Below, one piece after another: positions 32,917 to 42,391 of a stretch of 64,000 nucleotides of DNA. The notes below the pieces were generated by a model, which saw only the letters and a list, made by a program, of their open reading frames with translations, was not told the DNA's origin and ran no database searches. Within the stretch, counting starts at the first letter, position 1; every line of letters starts with the position of its first letter. The position numbers and the translations under genes are program-made. The DNA comes from Turnera subulata (Eukaryota; Streptophyta; Magnoliopsida; Malpighiales; Passifloraceae), in NCBI GenBank assembly GCA_028386065.3, contig JAKUCV010001013.1, positions 1-64,000 on the forward strand, read 5' to 3'.

Positions 32917-33794
32917 ATCTTCCCTTTTTTTGTGATGACAAATTTGTGTTGACTTTTCATGTAACAAGGGTTTCAAACGATATTCGCATGATTGTCAATA
33001 CTCCCCATATTTTGTTGCTCCCCCTTTTGAAAACAATTTTGTAATTCAACAAGGATAAATTTGAAAAACTTATAAACCATTCCTTGTAAATACATATATT
33101 GGCATTCGACAGCCAGTCATAAAACTCCCCCTTCATTTCTGTCTTTCTGCACAAAAGATTAGTTGAATGCATAGTAATAGAAACAAAGTCGCACAGCATT
33201 CATCATAACATTTGGTTTTTGGCAGAAACCAAATCATAAGCATAAGTGTGGTTTTTGATAAAACCAAATTTCCAGTGCACATAAGTGTGGGTTTTTATAG
33301 AACCAAATTTCCAACTCCACACATCCATCACAAAACATATATAGTTTTAACAACAACCATATCACAACAATAGCATCAACTAATGCTTTCAATCAGTGCC
33401 TGTATAATGAAACACATGTATTATGTGCAATAAATGCACATTTCCCAATTTCGGTTTCTTGCAGAAACCACATTCAATTTTCAATGTTCCTGCATAAGTC
33501 AATCAACACACAACCAATGTTCCTACAAAGAGAACCAGCACAACACAATTTTCTCCCCCTTTTGGCCTCAACATAAAGGAAAGATATAGCATAGGAATAG
33601 AGCAAAGATCATGTAGACAAAATCATTCAAAGAGCAATATCCAAATATTCAACCCAAATATCCCAAAAGATAGAGAACTATTCTGAAACAACCAAGATAA
33701 AAACTAGTTTAGAAATAAAACCAGTAAGTAGGACTAATTAGAGGAACTAAGATGCAATGCATGAATTCTAAGGAGTATCAGATCTGAAAAGGCT
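32917..33794 (-). other. Sirevirus family-2 3' UTR with repeated PPT motif (copy B)
   Basis: Parallel to 27816-28620: CTTCCCTTTTTTT beside the LTR, then CTCCCCATATTTTG, GCTCCCCCTTTTG, CTCCCCCTTC and TCTCCCCCTTTTGGCCTC on the plus strand. These read as purine tracts in element orientation. Four GGTTTT...AAACC hairpins lie at about 33210-33380. Confidence 0.65.
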
Positions 33795-35356
33795 TCAGTC
33801 ATCATCAGAGGATACTTGTGAAGGGTGTTGAAAAAGAACCAGCTGAAATTGCACCATCATCTCCTCCTTTAGATCAGCAATATCACCCCGGACATCTTCC
33901 ATGTCAGTATCCAAATGACTTAGCCTTGTTCCTAGAACATCCAGCATGGTCTCTTTAGCATTAGCCCTAGCACCAGTCACTTCATATTTCCCATTTGCAC
34001 TAATTTTGAGACTCATATTAGATAGAGTTTTGCGGTCAAGGAGCTCAACCGGTTGAAGCTTAGCATTCTTAGATGTCTTCACACCAAACCTTTTTGCAAT
34101 CATGGTGACCAAACGTCCATGACTTTAAAATTTACAAAGAGCCATATGGTGGAGAATTTGATACTCCCAAAAAATTGGACTTTTCTCCAAAAGGCAGGCA
34201 GTAAGCCATAAATCATGATGGGAGATCTCATTGAAATGTCCAGGACGTGGTAAAATCACATATGTGAGCATATAAAATACAGTTCTGGTAAGAGGAGTAG
34301 TCTGCTGGTAAGTAGCTTTTGTGTTGGAGCCGTACACTAATCGGGTTCGCTGACTGAATGAGGGTGCACCTTTGATGTTCACTTTAGTTCCTGACCAGGT
34401 GTCATAGTGCTTGATAGACCCTTTCTTGGGTTTCAATACATCCCGGATGATTTCTTCAGTCACTTTGATCATTTTTCCCATCACAGTGCTCACCAGATGC
34501 TTGACCACTCTATTCTTGTCCATCATGATATGCAGGTTCTTGTAGAACTCAGTCACAATATCCTCATTTGTTTGTTCTTGCAAGGTGGCCAGACAGTCGA
34601 ACTTGAAGTACTTTAAGATAGGAGTGATTCTGAGATCCTCAAAATCTCTTAAGACCAAATTATAGTCTTTGGTGAGTGTTGTGTACTTCTTCATCCCATC
34701 CTCCTTTTTGACTAACTCATCAGGATTAGTCTTGGCACTTGTCTTGACTCTTTTCATTGGGGGCTCAGAAACTTCATCTTCCTCTTCTTCTTCCTGTTCC
34801 TCTTCTCCTTCCTTTTTGTCATTATCTGCATTATTTTCTTCCTCATTCTCGGGTTCCTCCTTAGTTTCATCATTCTTTTCATCATCTACTTCCTCTTCCT
34901 TCTCCTCTTCCACCTGTTCTTCATCATTGTCATTAGCATCATCATGTTCATCACCATTCTTTTCAGATTCAACATTGTCTTTATCTTTTTCCTTCTCATC
35001 ATCTGAGTAGTATTTTGAGAGGGAATCATTTGCATTTTTCTCTTCAAACTCTAGTTCTTCATCTACCTGAGCATCCTTGTCAGAATCGTAGCTCATGACT
35101 CTTTTTCTTTTCGTAGAGGCTTCTGCCTCAGCTCTTACATCCTTCTGTACAACAGATATGGTTTGACTAACTGCCATATCTACCTTTTCAACTGGAGAAG
35201 AGGTTTTCCCAACAACCAAATCTCTCATACTTTGTGTATCATCTTCAAGCTGTTTTAACTCAACTGCAACACTCTTTTCTTTCACAGCTAGATCAGCATT
35301 CACAACCTCTGAATCTCCGACATCTTCATCATCTGATGATGCGTGCTGTCGCAACT
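33795..35356 (-). pseudogene. Sirevirus env-like ORF, truncated (copy B)
   Basis: One frame is open from 35354 to 34125 (409 residues) and continues after a single stop (TAA, about 34122) to 33795. Order: linker with VVNADLAVKEKSVAVEL, basic TKRKRVMS, an acidic Glu/Asp run (about residues 110-200), then the globular part TTLTKDYNLVLRDFEDLRITPILKYF, IIRDVLKPKKGSIKHYD, LPRPGHFNEISHHDLWLTACLLEKSP. The C-terminus is HGRLVTMIAKRFGV with the coiled coil LSHLDTDMEDVRGDIADLKEEM. It matches copy A throughout. The N-terminal region is cut at 35357 by an Athila LTR fragment. Function is unknown. Confidence 0.75.
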
Positions 35357-35922
35357 GGTTCCTGCAAGTGCAGAAGGTTGTTGTAGTACTTTATCAAGGT
35401 CGTATCCACAGGGACTGGGTTGATCCTGTTACCATTCAAATAGACAAATTAGGCTCGAAAACGAACAATAAGAATGGATTTTGGGTGAATTGAAACATAA
35501 ACTAAGCAATGAAATAAAACTAACAGCAGAATTAAAATAGGAAGAGATCAGATTAAGTGAAGTCCTAGGCATCCGGGGTTCACATTCCTTGATTTTATGC
35601 TTTAAATTGCTCAACAGCCTCATCACAGACTAAGCATGTGGGTGAGGCTGTGACTAATGAGATGTCTTGACGGGGCTCCCAACCTAAGGTACTATCAACG
35701 GCATTCGATCTTATTAATAGTTCCCTAAGCTTCCATCTACCCCCTGTCACTAGAGTAGACGTCCACTTAAGGATGAAGTTTAATGTTGGTGCTAATACCT
35801 GCAGTCTCTCCCTATCTTCTTTCGAACGTCTAAGGAGTGAAGGCTGATTATTGTAGGTCTAGCACTTCTGGCTTCTCCTTTCGGTCCTTCAAGAAGATAC
35901 TACCCAATAATCAATCAAGAAT
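35357..35922 (-). repeat. Athila-type LTR fragment, left edge of the Athila complex
   Basis: GGTTCCTGCAAGTGCAG...TCAATCAAGAATCA aligns with 50182-50765 and 54180-54770. The terminal TGATAGGG is missing at the left, and at 35922 it joins plus-strand Athila interior sequence. Confidence 0.75.
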
Positions 35923-36634
35923 CAACACATGAGGGACGATCCAAACGCAACCAGGATCGCCCTCGAGACCCCCGGACCCCATCCCCTCGCGCAGTAGAGG
36001 AAGAAGAGGAGGAGAGGGAAGGCGAGGAGGAAGAAACAGAGCAACAAGAAGATGAACAGGCCGGACAAGAGGCCGACATCCAACCCTTTATTTTCCGAGC
36101 AGTAAATGCCGACCACAGGAGGGCGTGGATACGAGCACATTCTCAGATTGTGCTTGTTAGCAGATGGCTCGACATGAACGCCCTCCGCCACATCGGCCTT
36201 CGCAACAGCATCAGGCAGTTTCTTCGACCACTTGGGTGGCTGAACTTTGCCACATTGGGAGAGGAAACTTACGAGGACCTCACCCGTGAGTTCTTCTCTT
36301 CATTTTCCTATCAGCCACCCACACCACGCCACGATGGACTCGCCCGCTTCAGGTTGGGCAACGAAAACAGGGTCCTCACGGTCACCCAATTCAACGCCAT
36401 TTTTGGACTACCAAACGAAGGATACCAGGAGAGGCCTGGTAACTTTGACACTGAAACATTCTGGAGGAGATTTCCAACACACCGGGCTACAACTCCTCCT
36501 CTAGCAGTGCCACATCTTTCCACCGTCACAGCCTCAAAGTCATTCAGCATTTTCTGGCGTATAACATTTACGACCGGAACAGGAGTCGCCTGACACAGCA
36601 AACCGAGGAGCTTTTCATTCTATACTGTATGGTT
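35923..36634 (+). pseudogene. Athila env-like ORF, 5' part
   Basis: An open frame enters at about 35923 and continues past the internal methionine at 36150. It has an acidic Glu-rich N-terminal part (about 35991-36070), then AVNADHRRAWIRAHSQIVLVSRWLDM, NSIRQFLRPLGWLNFATLGEETYEDLTREF, LARFRLGNENRVLTVTQFNAIFGLP and FDTETFWRRF. These resemble the ORF found between pol and 3' LTR in Athila elements (function unknown, sometimes called env-like). A frameshift near 36500-36530 moves the reading to HSLKVIQHFLAYNIYD and onward to ILYCMV at 36634, where the Sirevirus inserted. The 3' part lies at 45569-46345. Confidence 0.75.
36630..36634. repeat. Target site duplication TGGTT (left) of Sirevirus
   Basis: TGGTT precedes TGTTGGAACT and recurs at 45564-45568 directly after the 3' LTR. 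Confidence 0.9.
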
Positions 36635-36922
36635 TGTTGGAACTAATGCCTCCTTGCTTCTTGTAGGTTTTGATATTGACAAACTATTCAGGAAGCAAAA
36701 AGAAATGAATTGAAATGAAGGCAAATCAATCCTCAAGCAAAAGAAACCATCAAGAACAAAGTGAATGAGCACAAGATTGAAGAGCCAAGAAAGAAGAGTT
36801 AGATTCATAAATTGTACAAGATATAACACTCAACTCCTCTAGGACATTGGCTCAAAATACGATAAAATTTGCTCATGCATCACATAAACATATTTCAAAC
36901 ATCAAACTGTTTTTCTGTGTCA

Positions 36923-37516
36923 ATAACATCGGTGTTATGTTTTAAAACATCGATGTTGCCTTCCAACAAATTTTCAAAACAGGCAGTAGGTTAATAACAT
37001 CGATGTTGGAATCCTAAACATCGATGTTCTAGTGACCGTTGCTTTTAAAAATTAGTCATAACATCGATGTTCCCATTTGTAACATCGATGTTCCATATTG
37101 GTCAGTTTCAATTTGTTTTTGCCGAGCCAAAATAACATCGATGTTCCTGCCTTTAAAGAATTTTCCAGAAATTGGCAGTAGGCAAATAACATCGATGTTG
37201 GAATCCTAAACATCGATGTTCTCATGACCGTTGCATTTGAAAATATCCTTTACATAAGCAAAACATCGATGTTGAATTTCATAACATCGATGTTCTTCAA
37301 TGGTCAGCTTTAATCGTTTTTCACAGAAGCAAAATAACATCGATGTTGTGAATTAAACATCGATGTTCTTCAAGAATCAGTTTTCATCTCATTTTCACAG
37401 AATCAAAATAACATCGATGTTGAGTTTGAGAACATCGATGTTTTAGTTACCGTTAGTCCAAAAATTCAAATTTGCTGGACAAAACATCGATGTTGAGAAT
37501 TAAAACATCGATGTTA
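36923..37516. repeat. Cluster of paired AACATCGATGTT palindromes (5' LTR)
   Basis: The 12-mer is its own reverse complement. It occurs mostly as pairs spaced 21 bp (once 20 bp) start to start, with pairs 55-70 bp apart and spacer text such as GGCAGTAGG and GACCGTTGC. Dense family-specific palindromes in LTRs are known from Sireviruses; the motif itself I cannot match to a known factor. Confidence 0.85.
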
Positions 37517-37991
37517 TGGCCGTTATTGCCGACAACTTTTAGCACCCACTATGTTTTGTTTAAAGCTTTTTCTTTGGTGGATTTCAAACGGCTCCATGAC
37601 TTTTCAGAGCTACAAATTAAGCATTTTCAGCTCTGATTCATAACTAATCAATTCTCAACATTCAAGCATTCATTTTATAAACTCATCAAAATTATTATTG
37701 AGCCAATATCCTTTTGAGGATTTGAGAGTTGCCTTTTAGAGCTTTACTTGTATACTCATATCTACTCTTTCAGAGAGTTCTTTGTTTGAGTGATTGAATT
37801 GTATATTCATACACCTTAAGAGAGGTTAGTTCCCTTGTTGAGATTCATAGGAAGAGGGTATATCTTCTTATGTGAGAAGTCTTGAAGTGAGGTATCTTCA
37901 AGCAAGAGTGCTGAGGTTCATGTAACTTGAACTCTCAGGTTTAGGATTCTTGTGACTAGAATTCCTAGGTTGTAACGGTTTGTTAAGCACC

Positions 37992-38069
37992 GCATTCGAA
38001 TTGTGATCTATCACTTTAGAAGTTCACTCTGAACTTCCCGACCTAATCGGTGTGATCATCTCACACACA
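37992..38069 (+). other. 78-bp block that is the complement (not reverse) of the 3' LTR
   Basis: It begins GCATTCGAATTGTGATC where the 3' LTR at 45365 begins CGTAAGCTTAACACTAG, and pairs base by base with it through 38069/45442 with no exception in my check. Sequence on both sides is identical in the two LTRs. The 3' LTR form looks native, because it has the GGCTGGAT...GAACCAGGATAAA text I associate with Sirevirus LTR ends. Confidence 0.9.
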
Positions 38070-38191
38070 GAACCAGGATAAATTGGTTGTGTCCTTCAAT
38101 CTTTCAATTCCGCATTTGATTCCTGCCTATTTCGTTTTAATTCGATTATCGCTATTCACCCCCCTCTAGCGAAGGGCTATTGTTCTAACAG

Positions 38192-38205
38192 TTGGTAGCG
38201 GAGCC
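38192..38205 (+). other. PBS of the Sirevirus
   Basis: TTGGTAGCGGAGCC begins two bases after the LTR end. It is a variant of the initiator-methionine tRNA site TTGGTATCAGAGCC. Confidence 0.75.
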
Positions 38206-38245
38206 TAACTCTTTGAAAGACTTAACCGTTTGAGAGAAACTTTCT

Positions 38246-39610
38246 ATGGCTTCTTCAAGTTATTTGTATGCAGGAATCGCTGAAGGACAATCTACTACCC
38301 GTACACCGTTCTCTGATGGGACAAATTACGCATATTGGAAGGAAAGGATGAGAATTTTTATCCAAGCCAATAATTTCGCAGCTTGGCTGGTGATAAAGAA
38401 TGGTGTTCAAGTTCCAACAAGGACGGAAGCGTGGTACAACGAAGATGACATACAGAGAATCGAAAACCACTCCAAGGCGATACACATGCTCCAATGTGCG
38501 GTCAATCCGAATGACTATCAAATAATCTCACGCTGCGCAACAGGCAAGGAGATGTGGGAAATGTTGGGAGTCATCTATGAGGAAACCGACAGCAAGCAAG
38601 ATGAGACTGTCAACCTTTGTTTCATGGCAAAGGAAGAATCTCCGGAAGAGGTAAGTACTTCCTATTCGAGTGATGATTATACATTTGAAGCGCTACAAGA
38701 TGCATTTAGTGAACTGTATAGTAAATTCATTTCTGTTTCAAATGTTAATAAGAACTTAAAGAAACAGAACAAGACCTTAGAAAATAATGTAAAATTATTA
38801 TCTAAAGATAAAGATAAGTTATCAAGTGAAAATGATAAGCTTGAAAAGAAAAAGCATGCTCTCAATATGTCTTGCAATGAACTTAATGAGAAAATATCTT
38901 CTGATGTATGTGCTTGTGTTGTATTGGGAAAAGAGAATGAGTCTCTTAAGTCTCAAGTTGTTGATTTAAAGAAAACATTAGAGAAATTTACAAATGGCAC
39001 AGATGGTCTTAATCTTCTCCTAGGACAACAAAGAAGTCCAACACAAAAAGAAGGATTAGGTGCATCTCATGTATCAAATGATGTCAAACCTGCTGTGCTT
39101 AATGCTAAGACACATAAACATGGTGCTTCATCTTCTACTCATAATACTAGATCACATGTTCTTGACACAAGATCACACATTCATTATAGAAGGTCATATG
39201 CTCAAAATGCCAAACCAAGTGCAAGTAATGGAAGAGCTCACTATGCTAAATTGCATGCCTACAATGTTAAATCAAATGCTAATGTTGCAAGATCACATGT
39301 ACACAGCGCTAAAAATGAAAGTTCTCATTTTACTAAACCTAGGAAACATGTGACTCAATTTAGGGAAAACAAGATTATACCTAGGCAAGACAAGTTAAGT
39401 AGAGATTACAAACATAGACAAAACAACAACTACTATCAACCTAGGAGGATGCATAATCCTAATGTTATTTGTCACTATTATAATAGGATAGGACACATTG
39501 CCCCGGTATGTTTTACTAGGCACATACATTGGGCACAAGATGAGGACCATCATCGCCATGTTTGTAACCACCAAGGACCCAAAAAGATTTGGGTACCGAA
39601 ATCCTTTTGA
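38246..39610 (+). CDS. gag: Sirevirus Gag, internally deleted
   Basis: Gag would form the particle that packages element RNA. The open frame is 454 residues from MASSSYLY, the first ATG after the PBS. N-terminal part (about 1-120): TPFSDGTNYAYWKERMRIFIQANNFAAW, HMLQCAVNPNDYQIISRCATGKEMWEML. At about residue 115 it jumps from YEETDSKQDE to LCFMAKEE, so the second half of the capsid domain, normally 150 residues or more, is missing although the frame stays open. A Lys/Glu/Asn-rich coiled coil follows (about 150-250) with LEKFTNGTDGLNLLLGQQR, then an imperfect Ser/His/Ala repeat region. The zinc knuckle near residue 409 reads CHYYNRIGHIAPVC, with Tyr in place of the second Cys. The end is KKIWVPKSF. 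Gene-like but probably defective. Confidence 0.85.
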   Translation: MASSSYLYAGIAEGQSTTRTPFSDGTNYAYWKERMRIFIQANNFAAWLVIKNGVQVPTRTEAWYNEDDIQRIENHSKAIHMLQCAVNPNDYQIISRCATGKEMWEMLGVIYEETDSKQDETVNLCFMAKEESPEEVSTSYSSDDYTFEALQDAFSELYSKFISVSNVNKNLKKQNKTLENNVKLLSKDKDKLSSENDKLEKKKHALNMSCNELNEKISSDVCACVVLGKENESLKSQVVDLKKTLEKFTNGTDGLNLLLGQQRSPTQKEGLGASHVSNDVKPAVLNAKTHKHGASSSTHNTRSHVLDTRSHIHYRRSYAQNAKPSASNGRAHYAKLHAYNVKSNANVARSHVHSAKNESSHFTKPRKHVTQFRENKIIPRQDKLSRDYKHRQNNNYYQPRRMHNPNVICHYYNRIGHIAPVCFTRHIHWAQDEDHHRHVCNHQGPKKIWVPKSF

Positions 39611-39635
39611 TTTGTTTTGCAGGTATGCTTGAAGG

Positions 39636-39720
39636 CATCAAGTGTACTTTGGTACCTTGATTGCAGATGCTCCAAGCAAATGACCAAAGAAGCATCCAAA
39701 ATTCAAGACTAAGTGATAGT
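39636..39720 (+). pseudogene. Protease start relic
   Basis: Codons from about 39650 read WYLDCRCSKQMT, a mutated form of the WYLDSGCSRHMT protease motif; the catalytic DSG is changed to DCR. Nothing of pol follows. Confidence 0.6.
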
Positions 39721-39735
39721 GCAAAACCGGACCAA

Positions 39736-39945
39736 TAGATGTCAAACATCGATGTTCCCATGAGAACTGCCAAGCCATAAATCAAGCATGCACATCGATG
39801 TTTTGTATCAAACATCGATGTTCGGTAAGAACTTTATTTATCCAGTAGTCTTTAAACATCGATGTTATTCATTCCATGCTGTTTAAAAAATTTCTGTCTA
39901 GTAGTAAAAAACATCGATATCTCATTTTTGAACATCGATGTTGTG
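39736..39945. repeat. AACATCGATGTT cluster downstream of gag
   Basis: Four exact copies and two variants (CACATCGATGTT and AACATCGATATC). Confidence 0.75.
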
Positions 39946-40177
39946 TCTTTGATGCATTCTCACAGCTTAGAAACAAGTTAACTTTCTCATTTATGTTGAG
40001 AAATTTTAGGAAGCATGTTCATGACTAAATGTTTCAGGAAGAATATTCAGATTTCTTTCAACTTAAGCCAAGCATGTAGTTAGTGTACAATTAATCAAAT
40101 TGAGAAACACTAGCTTGGTTGATGAACATTCACATGAAAGAACTTTATATCAAACACATGCTGAAAGCATAAGTACT

Positions 40178-40183
40178 TTTATT
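40178..40183 (-). terminator. Polyadenylation signal of the antisense cassette
   Basis: Minus strand AATAAA in TTTGTAATCAATAAAAG, about 330 bp after the stop codon at 40508. Confidence 0.45.
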
Positions 40184-40507
40184 GATTACAAAGATTGAGT
40201 AGAGCTGATGGATCTTAAAACACTCACACACTTGATTACATCATTTATATTACTTACAAGAGACACAGGATTACATCATTCATATTACATTACAAATCAC
40301 ATAAAAAAAAGGGTACATAGCTATCATAATCTGTTTCTAACGATTCGGTTCAGCTGTTACAGTGAAGCCATTAGGAGTATTGACTATGTTAACCTTAATG
40401 CTATGACTCCAAGCAAACCACATTCCACCCGAGTTGTTCTGGCCAGGAAGCTCGAACCGATGTGTTGGTGCAAAGCGAAGAGGGATAACTCCGTGATCTC
40501 CGGTTTG

Positions 40508-41020
40508 CTACCATTGAGTCTCCGTGAGCAGAACCATATTTGGTTTATATTGGTTCTTCAGGTCTCGTAGGGTTCGAACAAAATCTTGAGAACGTGCTGT
40601 GATACCTCTGCAGTTCCACACCAAAAGGCGAACTTTTGGCCAAGTGGGCGCTACTCCAGATACTCGAGGAATGCTCTGAGCCGTCATTGTAATCTGGTAA
40701 TAACTGCTCTCATTCAAAATCTGGTAAGTTGGTTCCAACTGAAGCTCCTGAAACCTATCAGAGATAAAAAACATTGTGGAATTAGCCGTACCGTAGTAGG
40801 AAGCTCGCAGGGTTTGTTGATGATCCAGGAAGATGACCTCTTCCATAGGGGTGATAAAGAATCGAGACGAATAAATCTCATCTACGAAGACAAGACGAGG
40901 AATTCTTGCTAGTTCCTCTGGCAATGGCCCTTGTTGCTCATTTACAATGCTGAAGGCCAACCGATTTCTCCTACCTAGGTTTGCACCCTCAACAAAAAAG
41001 ACAGTGGAAGGGGAAGGCAT
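40508..41020 (-). CDS. Antisense ORF inside the Sirevirus, L1-endonuclease-like C-terminus
   Basis: The frame encodes 170 residues from MPSPSTVFFVEG. Residues about 1-125 are not recognised (GPLPEELARIPRLVFVDEIYSS, FFITPMEEVIFLDHQ). The end, VRLLVWNCRGITARSQDFVRTL and YKPNMVLLTETQ, is the start of an L1-type endonuclease domain. After the stop the same frame continues to about 40338 with FELPGQNNSGGMWFAW, the next endonuclease motif, so the stop may be a mutation. A TATA box lies 80-90 bp upstream (41101-41111) and AATAAA downstream (40178). It is either a LINE 5' fragment or a captured gene containing one; whether it is expressed is unknown. Confidence 0.55.
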   Translation of the reverse strand: MPSPSTVFFVEGANLGRRNRLAFSIVNEQQGPLPEELARIPRLVFVDEIYSSRFFITPMEEVIFLDHQQTLRASYYGTANSTMFFISDRFQELQLEPTYQILNESSYYQITMTAQSIPRVSGVAPTWPKVRLLVWNCRGITARSQDFVRTLRDLKNQYKPNMVLLTETQW

Positions 41021-41100
41021 TTTTTTTTGTTGTTGTTTCACTATTTTTTTTTAGAAATTGGCTTATAAATTTTCTGTGTTTTAATGAGCTCTAACGTATG

Positions 41101-41111
41101 TCTATTTATAG
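41101..41111 (-). promoter_or_regulatory. TATA box of the antisense cassette
   Basis: Minus strand CTATAAATAGA, about 80 bp upstream of the ATG at 41020. Confidence 0.55.
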
Positions 41112-41685
41112 AAACATAATTGCATTGCCTCTTCTCTAAGAAGGTGACCCCTACAAATTTCTGAAGTGTCCAGCAGTGTTCAGGAGGTGACCCCTACCTA
41201 TCCTTGGAGTATCATGAATAACGTTCAGAGGAAGGCCCCTCCAAACCGCTTCGATTTTCAAGAATCTCCTTTTTTAGACACTTGCAAATTCATTTATTGC
41301 TAACATCCAATTTTTCAGATAATCAAGTGTCTGCTTTGTTGAAAATCGTGGCCTAAACTACATTATTGATTCATCACGGAACTCACAGTCTGATTAGTTG
41401 GGCATCAGAGGCACCCAAAGTCCAACTGACAAGACATTTTCTCGAGCCCGGTATACTTACGACAAGGAGATACCTCCTTATTCCGGGTTGATCGAAATCC
41501 AAGAAAATAATTCTTAGAGGCAGCGGCCATCTTACTACCCTTAAACATTTCACACATGTTTCATCTTACTAAAGCTCGTGTATTATCTTTGCTAATTTGA
41601 GCACCCGAGGCTCGCCTAACTATGTTTGGCAGGTACCCCTCACTAAGGCCAAAAGACAGGGGGAACAAAAATCTGGTGGAACCAA
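41112..41685. other. Unassigned spacer in the Sirevirus interior
   Basis: No coding motif. AGGTGACCCCTAC occurs twice (about 41142 and 41190) with a weaker third copy (GGAAGGCCCCTCC, 41231). It may be the upstream region of the antisense cassette. Confidence 0.4.
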
Positions 41686-42196
41686 CAAACATCGATGTTG
41701 TTACCATACACATCGATGTTTGAACAATTCGGATTGAAGCAAAAATGGACCAGAGGCAGAAAAACATCGATGTTCACGATTCAACATCGATGTTTAATCA
41801 AGAGAACCATCCTGTATTATCCAGAGAACAATCAAGACATCAATCAAAATGTAATAACATCGATGTTGAGTATCACAACATCGATGTTCAGGTAAGTCTT
41901 CAACACTCATTGATGTTTGCACTATTTCTCTTAATTTCTTTAAATTTCTGAAGGTCCAAAACATTGATGTTTAACCATTTTGATTAAACATGGAATTCGG
42001 CAGAGTACATAAAACATTGATGTTGCCTATAAAAACATCGATGTTTGGACCGTTGCAGGTTCAAGAATATAGCCGTTGAGCTATGCAGGTTTTTCGGCCG
42101 ACCGTTGAAAACATCGATGTTATTTGCAGAACATCGATGTTTCGCTGACTGAGCATCATCAAACATCGATGTTTCGTAGGACAACATCGATGTTGG
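41686..42196. repeat. AACATCGATGTT cluster upstream of the env-like ORF
   Basis: About ten exact copies and three variants (CACATCGATGTT and two AACATTGATGTT, the latter a CpG transition). Pairs again have 20 or 21 bp start-to-start spacing. It ends about 80 bp before the TATA box at 42271. Confidence 0.8.
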
Positions 42197-42270
42197 ACGG
42201 CAATTTTTCAAAAAAAATAGCCGTTGGATCGTTGCAACGGCTACCCAACGGCTAGTTTTCTGAGCCTTAC

Positions 42271-42278
42271 TATATAAA
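42271..42278 (+). promoter_or_regulatory. Internal TATA box for the env-like ORF
   Basis: TATATAAA, about 115 bp before the ATG at 42392, directly downstream of a palindrome cluster and inverted GCCGTTGG/CCAACGGC repeats (42221-42253). The ATG at 42281 is too close to be within the transcript. Confidence 0.6.
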
Positions 42279-42391
42279 CCATGCTTTTCTTTTTACTCCT
42301 CACTCTATACATTTCTGAAAACTCAATACCATCTCCATTCATCCATTTCCACACACAAACCCCAAATTTCCTTTCTTTTCTTCCTTCTATA

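Larger units (their letters stand above)
36635..38190 (+). repeat. 5' LTR of the Sirevirus (1556 bp)
   Basis: TGTTGGAACTAATG...GTTCTAACA. It carries 16 exact AACATCGATGTT palindromes and one variant (AACATCGGTGTT) between 36923 and 37516. It is 105 bp shorter than the 3' LTR, matching the loss of one 21-bp step (near 37132) and one unit of about 84 bp (near 37405). The block 37992-38069 does not match the 3' LTR directly but equals its complement. Confidence 0.9.

Noticed and set aside
34669..35010. Plus-strand Ser-rich ORF (113 aa)
   Set aside because: Mirror of the Glu/Asp-rich codons of the minus-strand env-like ORF.
37992..38069. Inversion or gene conversion as the cause of the LTR difference
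   Set aside because: An inversion yields the reverse complement, which does not match; conversion from a paralogue would not give exact complementarity at every base.
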